Position numbers and translations under genes: made by a program. A stretch of DNA of 16,557 nucleotides from Caldisericaceae bacterium (GTDB lineage: Bacteria; Calditrichota; Calditrichia; Calditrichales; Calditrichaceae), in the NCBI GenBank assembly GCA_021160885.1, contig JAGHBR010000134.1, positions 1-16,557 of the forward strand. The letters run 5' to 3'. Below are positions 1-6,437 of this stretch, one piece after another. The notes beneath the pieces were generated by a model that was not told the origin of the DNA, ran no database searches, and saw nothing but the letters and a program-made list of their open reading frames with translations. Numbering within the stretch: the stretch's first letter is position 1; the number at the start of each line of letters is the position of its first letter.

Positions 1-2442
1 CGGGCTAAAGTTTCTGGTTTTTCTTACGGAGCCAGTATTTCCGAAGATATTATCTTTTTCAAAATGGTTCTGGTTAATGAATCCCCCTACCATTATGAAA
101 ATATGTATGCCGGTTTTTATTTTGATGTCGATTCTTACAACCGACTGGCTAATGGATCCTATGTCGGGCGCACCAATGATGACGACATGATGGGCTACAA
201 TCTGGATTACAACTTTGGTTACATTTACGATTTGGATGGCGACCATACCAATCCTTATGTGGGCGATAAAAAATTAGCTTACACCGCGGTTAAGCTTCTG
301 GATACGCCTACGGCTACCGAAGACATTGATTTGAATGGCGATGGTCGAGTTGACGTTTTTCAGGGCGATAAACTTGGCCTGACAAGCTGGCACTGGTTTG
401 ACTGGTACTTCAGGCCAGGCGCACGGGATGTGCATCCCACGCAAGGCCCATGGTCGGGCGATGGGCAGACCCCGGTAGCCAAAAACAAAGAAGAAATTCA
501 ATACAAAATTTTAGCAGGCGATACAACCAATCTTTCGAAGTATGATTCCACTTATTACTTCCATCCGTTGAGAACAGAAGTTGGTTACGGGGCTTTAAAT
601 CCACGCTTCGATTCCATTGAAGGTCTGCTTTACGAATATCCGGAAGGTCTGGATTGTGTTTTCATCATGGGCTCCGGGCCGTTCAGCATGGCGCCTGGCG
701 ATTCGGTACCGTTTTCCTTTTGTGTAATTATGGGCGAGGATGAAAAAGACCTGGAAGCAAACGCAAAAGTGGCGCAATTAATGTACGATAACAATTATCA
801 GGGCGCGCGTCCGCCCAAGGCTCCGAATGTCATCGCCAAAGAAGAAGATCAAAAAGTCACTCTGTACTGGGATGCGGTTTCTCTTGATGATGAAGATGTG
901 ATTACCGGCTATAAAGATTTTGAAGGATTCCGCATTTATCGCAGCGAAGATAACGGCAAAACCTGGGGAACAAAATTCTATGATGAAGAGTCCAAAACAA
1001 CTTACTGGGAACCAATTGCACAATACGATTTAAATAATGATATTCAGGGCTTTGATAAGGTGGCGCCCCACCGTTTTTTAGGCGATAATTCCGGCTTAGT
1101 TTTTAAATATGAAGATACTGATGTTGAAAATGGACGGGAGTATTTGTACGCCGTTTGTGCCTATGATCGGGGATTTGTACCTAATGATCCGCTTCTTGAT
1201 CCTGAGAACTATGGGGAATCAAAGGGCCTTAATTTTGAAATTCCCTCGCTGGAAAATTTCCTTTCCAATAGTACCAATCTGCCTCATATTGTAAAAGCAA
1301 TTCCACATCGGCCTCCCAGCAATACAGAAATATCTGATCTTGAAGTTGAACGCGTGGAAGGCACCATCGGCAATGGTGATTTTTCTGTAGAAGTAATCAA
1401 TCCGAAAGAAGTAACAGGCCACACTTACAAAATTGCCTTTGATTGTGAATACAGCGATCCTCCTACAAACACTGCAATTATTCCCGGTTCACAAACCTTT
1501 GACATAATTGATCTGGATAGCGGCGATTCTTTATTTGTAGATAGTAAAGAATGGAATGAGGAGGGCGCCAAAGACCAGAATAAATTTTTACTGTTTGATG
1601 GCATAAGGCTTAAAATTACTACAGCAAAAGAAATCAGCATTCAATCTTCCGAGGCTTATTGGACGCCCAATTCCAAATGTACCTATAGCTTGTTAGCATC
1701 CATTACACAGGCTAATGCTACACGGGCAAGATATGCTATCGTTTTTAAGGGAGAAAATGCCGATACAGCCTACTTGGATCGAAACTTTACGCGAATGGCT
1801 TATCCGGTTCCTTTTCAGGTGTGGAATTTAGTTACAAATCGCAAAGCAAAGTTGTGGGAACCAAGCAGGCGTTATACTCAATTTGATCGGGACGCTAAAT
1901 ACTTTGTTTTCGAAAATCATGTTTATGAAGATCCTGATGATCCGACGTATCGACAAACCTGGTTGTTTCAGTTTAGCTGGATTAAAGAAGGCGATGTGGA
2001 TGTAGATGGGAATCTATTACCAGCTGATATAGATTGGCAAACGGGAGATTCTCTGATTGTGCCTGTGCGTTTGCCATTTGAGCGGGGCGACGGGTTTTTG
2101 GTCAATACCGATAGAGTAGCCAATACACGGCCGGTCAAAAAAGAAGATTTGAAAAAAGTAAAAGTGGTGCCTAATCCCTACATGGTACATGCCGGCTGGG
2201 AAACGGACGATTTTGTGCGAAAGTTACAGTTTACCAACTTGCCTTCAAAATGTAAAGTGCACGTATTTACCCTGGCGGGCGAGAATGTGATTACCTTGGA
2301 ACACGACAATAATTTTGATGGCAGTCTGGAGTGGGATATGTTGACTAAAAACCGCCAGGAAGTCGCACCAGGTCTTTACATTTTTGTGGTTGAGACTGAA
2401 GATGGTAAAACACAAACCGGTAAATTCGTGATTATTAAATGA
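1..2442 (+). CDS. Large secreted Fn3-containing protein with type IX-like C-terminal sorting domain (5' partial)
   Basis: The reading frame is open from base 1, so the gene begins upstream; 813 residues are visible. The Met codon at 64 lies inside the reading frame with no ribosome site and is not taken as the start. Visible parts: an N-terminal beta-rich region (residues about 1-265) with a calcium-loop-like DIDLNGDGRVD at 108-118 and a segment near 205-230 (GPFSMAPGDSVPF) typical of long exported proteins in Calditrichota/Ignavibacteria; an Fn3-like domain from about 271 to 390 (FEGFRIYRS motif); a poorly recognised middle; and a C-terminal beta-sandwich at about 722-813 that starts VVPNPY and ends KFVIIK. 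That last domain resembles FlgD-like/type A sorting domains, with the variant NPY instead of NPF. Likely a surface or extracellular structural protein; no enzymatic motif is visible. It ends 26 bases before the PorV-like gene and is probably co-transcribed with it. Specific function unknown. Confidence 0.8.
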   Translation, partial: RAKVSGFSYGASISEDIIFFKMVLVNESPYHYENMYAGFYFDVDSYNRLANGSYVGRTNDDDMMGYNLDYNFGYIYDLDGDHTNPYVGDKKLAYTAVKLLDTPTATEDIDLNGDGRVDVFQGDKLGLTSWHWFDWYFRPGARDVHPTQGPWSGDGQTPVAKNKEEIQYKILAGDTTNLSKYDSTYYFHPLRTEVGYGALNPRFDSIEGLLYEYPEGLDCVFIMGSGPFSMAPGDSVPFSFCVIMGEDEKDLEANAKVAQLMYDNNYQGARPPKAPNVIAKEEDQKVTLYWDAVSLDDEDVITGYKDFEGFRIYRSEDNGKTWGTKFYDEESKTTYWEPIAQYDLNNDIQGFDKVAPHRFLGDNSGLVFKYEDTDVENGREYLYAVCAYDRGFVPNDPLLDPENYGESKGLNFEIPSLENFLSNSTNLPHIVKAIPHRPPSNTEISDLEVERVEGTIGNGDFSVEVINPKEVTGHTYKIAFDCEYSDPPTNTAIIPGSQTFDIIDLDSGDSLFVDSKEWNEEGAKDQNKFLLFDGIRLKITTAKEISIQSSEAYWTPNSKCTYSLLASITQANATRARYAIVFKGENADTAYLDRNFTRMAYPVPFQVWNLVTNRKAKLWEPSRRYTQFDRDAKYFVFENHVYEDPDDPTYRQTWLFQFSWIKEGDVDVDGNLLPADIDWQTGDSLIVPVRLPFERGDGFLVNTDRVANTRPVKKEDLKKVKVVPNPYMVHAGWETDDFVRKLQFTNLPSKCKVHVFTLAGENVITLEHDNNFDGSLEWDMLTKNRQEVAPGLYIFVVETEDGKTQTGKFVIIK

Positions 2443-2468
2443 TCGCAGAATAATCAGGAGTCAAGTCC

Positions 2469-3491
2469 ATGAAATTCATAAAATATTTCGTTTTGATTGT
2501 CTTAATCCCTATTTATGGTGTTTTTGCTCAACGTGAGCTATCAAAGGTTGGCACCTCCATGGGCCAGTTTTTAAAGATTGGTGCCGGTGCAAGAGGGACA
2601 GCACTGGGTGATGCCTATTCTTCTGCAGTAAAAGATGTAACCGCCCTTTACTGGAACCCGGCCGGTATTCAAAAGATTGGTCATGCTACGTTTGGTCTGG
2701 CCCAGACTAAATTGTATGCCGGCATTACTTACAATTTTTTAGGCTTTGTAATGCCAATAAATTCCAATACCACGGCTGGTCTTTCTATTATTTACCTCAA
2801 TTCCGGTAATATTGAAATGACGACCATTGCTGAACCAGAAGGTACCGGCACCACCTTTACCGCAACCAATGTGGCTGTGGGCTTATCAGTGGCCCGAAGG
2901 TTAACCGACCGTTTTGATTTAGGTGTGACTTTAAAATATATTCAGGAAAAATTATTCAGGGAAAAAGCATCGACCTTTGCTTTTGATATTGGCTCGCAAT
3001 TCAATACCGGCATTTACGGTATGAAGTTAGGTATGAGCCTGGCCAATTTTGGGGGCAAAATGAAGTTAGACGGGCCCGACCTTTCCAGGGATGTGACCAA
3101 TGAAAACACAGGTATTACCTATGATGGCGGCGTTCGCTGGAAAACATTAGACTGGCCCATTCCATTGGTCTTCAGATTGGGCATTTCTGATGACATTGTT
3201 GGTGAAAATTCTTCGATTATAAAAAGCAGGCAGCATCGGCTGACTGTTATTTTGGAAGCCAATGATCCGACAGATCACTATTTGAGGTACAATTACGGTT
3301 TGGAATATGAATGGCAAAAGTTTTTTGCCCTGCGTTTTGGTTACAAAGGCAATTACGATGAGGCTGATTTTACAGCTGGGTTGGGGTTGAATTTTGCCAA
3401 ATTTGGACTAAATGGTCGGCTGGATTATTCTTTTAACAATTATGGTATTTTGGGCTATGTGCACAACTATTCATTTGAATTCAATTTTTAG
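2469..3491 (+). CDS. PorV/PorQ family outer-membrane beta-barrel protein
   Basis: A 340-residue protein. Residues 1-20 form a signal peptide ending VFA, before Gln21. The mature N-terminus carries the family hallmark: GQFLKIGAGARGTALGDAY, then a VTALYWNPAGI segment. This is the conserved start of PorV/PorQ/UPF0164-type barrels. The rest alternates short aromatic strands and turns, and the chain ends FEFNF; a terminal Phe is the usual recognition mark for outer-membrane barrel insertion. In characterised type IX systems PorV binds cargo sorting domains and passes them to the cell-surface attachment machinery, while PorQ works with the sortase PorU. Many paralogues in this phylum group are uncharacterised, so the exact role is open. 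The start is set by AGGAG at 2456-2460, eight bases before ATG. It lies between two genes whose products have sorting-type C-termini, which suggests a role in their export or anchoring (inference). Confidence 0.88.
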   Translation: MKFIKYFVLIVLIPIYGVFAQRELSKVGTSMGQFLKIGAGARGTALGDAYSSAVKDVTALYWNPAGIQKIGHATFGLAQTKLYAGITYNFLGFVMPINSNTTAGLSIIYLNSGNIEMTTIAEPEGTGTTFTATNVAVGLSVARRLTDRFDLGVTLKYIQEKLFREKASTFAFDIGSQFNTGIYGMKLGMSLANFGGKMKLDGPDLSRDVTNENTGITYDGGVRWKTLDWPIPLVFRLGISDDIVGENSSIIKSRQHRLTVILEANDPTDHYLRYNYGLEYEWQKFFALRFGYKGNYDEADFTAGLGLNFAKFGLNGRLDYSFNNYGILGYVHNYSFEFNF

Positions 3492-3520
3492 AAAGATTCA
3501 TTAGATGAGGAGGAATTAGT

Positions 3521-6028
3521 ATGAAGCGTTTATTGTTACTATGGTTTTCGCTTTTTTTAGTGATAACTTTGGCCTGGGCCAATGAGAAACCGAGGCCGGT
3601 TTATCCACAAAAGCAGAAAACCACACTGGATTTTAAAGTTCCGAAAACACAACTTGAACGGCAGAAAAATGAGATTCAAAGTGTTAATCAATTTGGCTTT
3701 GAAGGTGGAGTTATTTTTGAAGAACATTTTGAGCCCAGCGGAACCTGGCATCGTTGGCAGGCGATCGATTTAACCCATCCCCGGCCAGAACATGGCCCCA
3801 GTTACTGGCACATTACGACCTGGAATGCCATGGACAGCACCTGCTGGTGGTTGGCAGACACCACTTTAGGTGATGTTGGCGGATATGCCAACCATTGGTA
3901 TCAGGTACTGGATACGCCTCCATTTATGGTAAGTGATACCAATGCTTATTTGATGTTTTACCAGCGTTTTAATATTGAAGGCACGGCCGGCGCTGAAGCG
4001 CCTTATGATGGCTGGGATGCCATGAATGTTCGTATTTCTTACGATAGTGGCAAAACCTGGCAAGTTTTACCTTTTAATGATTACGATATGCAAAACAGCT
4101 GGGCCTTTGGCCATCCTTCACAGGGGCAAAATGAAGGTCTGGGAATTCCGGGTTGGTCTGGCGAACAATTAGATTGGCGCAAAGAGATGATCAGCTTAAA
4201 GGATTTTGTTAAACCCAATACCGCAATTATGTTGCGTTTTGCCTTTGCTTCGGATATGGGCTATTCCACGGCTGATCCCTGGGATGGATTAGATAGTTCT
4301 GGTACGGCATTATTTGGCTGGCAGATCGACAGCATTATGGTGGCCAGTAATGATTCGGTTTACTTTTTTAACAATGGCGAAGAAGACGGCATGATGGGTA
4401 AAGACGTTGAGTTTATCCCACCTGAAGGCGGTAATCTGTGGCATGTCGCTGAATTTTTGGAAGACATGGATGCCTATTTGCCTGAGTTTGCTCCGTCTCC
4501 CACTCATTTTGCCATTGCACAAAACAGTGGTGATACATTTGATCCTTTTGCCACTTACAATCCTTACATGGATAATGTTTTTCAAACGGGTCCGATTGCA
4601 CTGCCTGATACCACCCCAATTTATCTTGATTTTACACATTTACCGTTTTTTGCAGATGAAGATGAATTTCCCAATGTGGAATATTGGCGCGTAGATGTCA
4701 AAGCAGTAGACAGCACCGAATGGGAAGCTGTTTGGATTGGGCCAAATGGCGAACAATGGGTATTTTCAGATGGATTTGATCAATGGGTTTGGTTCTCATA
4801 TTTCTTCGGCTATCCGAGCAACATGTCACCACTTGAATTGTCCCGTTATGCCGGTCAGGATATCTATTTACGCTGGCATTTCTGGTCAGACGAAGATGAA
4901 CCGATTGGCTTTGGCCTGGCCTTTGATGATATCGTGATTTACGCTCCGGTTAAAACCATTGAACCACCGACCGGTCTTGAAGTTATGGCAGGTCCGGTAG
5001 ATACGACTATTTCTGTGCAATGGGATATGCAGGAAGAGGGCAGAGTTGTTCAGGTTTGGAGAACAACGCCTGGTGATCAGTATCTGCATTTAATCGCAGA
5101 GGTTTCAGATACCAATGCCTTTGTCGATACGGATATTGAACCCTTCCAGTTGTATTATTACACCTTGCGAACAGTGGTCCTTTATGAAGGAACTTCCGAT
5201 TTTGCTGAACCACTGGTAGGCACAGAAGTCATACCAGCAACCGTCTGGGAATTGGCCTACGATCGTTCCATGCCGGATACGGTAGTAGAAGCGCCAAAGA
5301 ACAAATTGGTTTATGTTAAGTTTACGCCCATTGCTTATCCCATGGATTTAATTGGTTTTAAAGTGGCTCTGGATACAACCGGCACCAATGTGGTGGGCGC
5401 TTATCAGTTCACCTTCTGGGATGATGATGGCGTGGATAGTTTGCCTGGTACCAAGTTGCGTTATGTCAACAAAAGTGGGTTGGGCTATGGCTACAATCGT
5501 ATCATTTTTGATGACAGTATTGCTGTGGATAGCGGGAGCATTTACATAGGTTTAAAACGCTTTGGCAATGCACCGAAGATCTTCGCTGAGTCAGATTCGG
5601 TTGACGGGCATACCTATGTAGATACCGATACCGGTACTATTGTTCCTGTCGATCTGGACGCATTGGTACATGCCTATTTCGACACCTCCCGTACAGAATT
5701 CCCAACCGGTATTCATGATCGTAATATGCCGCTGGTGGCTGATCGTTACTACCTTGGTAAAAACTATCCCAATCCGTTCAACCCGACAACGACTATTCCG
5801 TTTGTCATTCCGGATTATGCGCGCGGCCAAAAAGTGAAAATCAATGTGTACAATGTGCTTGGTCAAAAAGTAGCTACTATTTTTAATGGCGTTGCACGGG
5901 TTGGTTTAAACACGGTCACCTGGGATGGTAAGAATAGTTCGGGACGCCCGGTTGGTTCTGGAATTTACATTTATCAGTTAAAAGGTAAGAATGTTTCATT
6001 ACAACGACGCATGTTGCTCATTAAATAA
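3521..6028 (+). CDS. Secreted protein with two MAM/choice-of-anchor-J-like domains, Fn3 and type A sorting domain
   Basis: An 835-residue exported protein. Signal peptide 1-20 (ends AWA). Residues about 62-280 look like the beta-sandwich found in MAM/choice-of-anchor-J and immune-inhibitor-A-like proteins: FEEHFEPSGTWHRW near the start, VRISYDSGKTW at about 170-180, and a closing FGWQIDSIMV at 265-274. A second, more divergent copy spans about 300-475 and closes with GFGLAFDDIVIY. An Fn3-like domain follows (about 481-570), then a beta-rich region (575-730), then a type A sorting domain (743-835) starting YYLGKNYPNPFNPTTT and ending RMLLIK. No HExxH or other protease motif is present, so it is more likely a binding or adhesive surface protein than an enzyme. 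A strong AGGAGG at 3508-3513 lies seven bases before the ATG. It sits 29 bases after the PorV-like gene and is the last gene before a terminator, so it is probably the end of the operon. Confidence 0.82.
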   Translation: MKRLLLLWFSLFLVITLAWANEKPRPVYPQKQKTTLDFKVPKTQLERQKNEIQSVNQFGFEGGVIFEEHFEPSGTWHRWQAIDLTHPRPEHGPSYWHITTWNAMDSTCWWLADTTLGDVGGYANHWYQVLDTPPFMVSDTNAYLMFYQRFNIEGTAGAEAPYDGWDAMNVRISYDSGKTWQVLPFNDYDMQNSWAFGHPSQGQNEGLGIPGWSGEQLDWRKEMISLKDFVKPNTAIMLRFAFASDMGYSTADPWDGLDSSGTALFGWQIDSIMVASNDSVYFFNNGEEDGMMGKDVEFIPPEGGNLWHVAEFLEDMDAYLPEFAPSPTHFAIAQNSGDTFDPFATYNPYMDNVFQTGPIALPDTTPIYLDFTHLPFFADEDEFPNVEYWRVDVKAVDSTEWEAVWIGPNGEQWVFSDGFDQWVWFSYFFGYPSNMSPLELSRYAGQDIYLRWHFWSDEDEPIGFGLAFDDIVIYAPVKTIEPPTGLEVMAGPVDTTISVQWDMQEEGRVVQVWRTTPGDQYLHLIAEVSDTNAFVDTDIEPFQLYYYTLRTVVLYEGTSDFAEPLVGTEVIPATVWELAYDRSMPDTVVEAPKNKLVYVKFTPIAYPMDLIGFKVALDTTGTNVVGAYQFTFWDDDGVDSLPGTKLRYVNKSGLGYGYNRIIFDDSIAVDSGSIYIGLKRFGNAPKIFAESDSVDGHTYVDTDTGTIVPVDLDALVHAYFDTSRTEFPTGIHDRNMPLVADRYYLGKNYPNPFNPTTTIPFVIPDYARGQKVKINVYNVLGQKVATIFNGVARVGLNTVTWDGKNSSGRPVGSGIYIYQLKGKNVSLQRRMLLIK

Positions 6029-6056
6029 TTGTCTGGGCACATTGTGTTCATTCTTG

Positions 6057-6093
6057 ATCTCAAAGGGGCTTTCTGTCCCCTTTGAGATTTTTT
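6057..6093 (+). terminator. Intrinsic terminator of the first operon
   Basis: A perfect 12-bp stem (ATCTCAAAGGGG at 6057-6068 with CCCCTTTGAGAT at 6077-6088) encloses an eight-base loop. A run of six T (6088-6093) follows at once. It lies 28 bases after the stop codon of the choice-of-anchor-J-like gene. This is a textbook Rho-independent terminator on the + strand and marks the boundary between the two gene groups. Confidence 0.93.
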
Positions 6094-6104
6094 ATTATTA
6101 AGAT

Positions 6105-6232
6105 GGAAAACTTTGAAAAAATCATATTGTCATTCCCGCCAAAGCAGGAATCTCTAAGTTATTGTAAATGTTGGATTCCGCTTCAAGTGCGGAATGACAA
6201 ATTTGGAGAATCCCCAATTTTTTCAAAGGTTT
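6105..6232. repeat. Nested inverted-repeat element, REP/MITE-like
   Basis: The core runs from TTGTCATTCC (6127-6136) to its exact reverse complement GGAATGACAA (6191-6200). Inside are two hairpins: ATTCCCGC/GCAGGAAT (6132-6139 with 6144-6151, one mismatch) and ATTCCGC/GCGGAAT (6175-6181 with 6189-6195, perfect). Outside the core a second inverted pair, CTTTGAAAAAAT (6111-6122) with ATTTTTTCAAAG (6217-6228), is perfect over 12 bp. The form, two hairpins bounded by GTCATTCC ends, resembles dispersed intergenic palindromic repeats known from many bacterial genomes. No transposase and no clear target duplication is visible. Other copies cannot be shown from this window. Confidence 0.6.
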
Positions 6233-6426
6233 CAAAATGAATTTTTTTGATTGAACCCGAAGCTTCTGATTACGTTTTGGCTACGGTGCAAGCTAACAAA
6301 CAAAAAAAATCATTTCAGAAGCTGTTTGAGGGTATACATTGTTACAAAAAATTACAGTTTAATAAACAATGATTCTGAAAATAAGAACAGTTTCAGATAA
6401 TTCTATATATCACCAGGATGAAAAAC
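6233..6426. other. Non-coding leader region upstream of the protease array
   Basis: No credible gene is present between the repeat element and the first protease. The stretch is AT-rich and must hold the promoter of the protease array if that array is transcribed on its own, since a strong terminator lies upstream. Two inverted-repeat pairs are visible: 6237-6249 with 6301-6313 (12 of 13 complementary) and 6261-6269 with 6315-6323 (9 of 9). Their arms are interlocked rather than nested. No convincing -35/-10 pair could be fixed. Confidence 0.45.
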
Positions 6427-6432
6427 AGGGAG
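6427..6432 (+). promoter_or_regulatory. Ribosome binding site that sets the GTG start of the first protease
   Basis: AGGGAG lies five bases before GTG 6438. Translation from this GTG begins directly with a signal peptide (Leu-Lys-Arg followed by a hydrophobic stretch). The ATG 69 bases upstream in the same frame has no such site and would put 23 polar residues in front of the signal peptide. Confidence 0.75.
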
Positions 6433-6437
6433 TAAAC

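Noticed and set aside
1..63. Frameshift or broken start at the left edge
   Set aside because: The frame is open without interruption from base 1 and reads as normal protein; the gene is cut by the window edge, not broken.
4310..4639. 109-residue minus-strand open frame inside the choice-of-anchor-J-like gene
   Set aside because: It lies fully inside a well-supported + strand gene, has no ribosome site or recognisable domain, and its composition is that of an antisense shadow. The same applies to the other short frames antisense to or out of frame with the six genes.
3521..6028. Immune-inhibitor-A-like metalloprotease
   Set aside because: Only the accessory beta-sandwich style is shared; no HExxH motif or other catalytic signature is visible.
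6127..6200. CRISPR repeat or tRNA-like structure in the intergenic palindrome
   Set aside because: There is only one unit, no regularly spaced repeats, and no cloverleaf or anticodon arm; the symmetry is that of inverted repeats.
6339..6366. Possible promoter TTGTTA (6339-6344) with AATAAA (6361-6366), 16-base spacing
   Set aside because: Only four of six matches in each box in a very AT-rich stretch; it cannot be separated from chance.
6369..6437. Longer 5' end for the first protease, starting at ATG 6369
   Set aside because: There is no Shine-Dalgarno site, and the extra 23 residues are polar and precede a clean signal peptide that starts at GTG 6438 with AGGGAG at the right distance.
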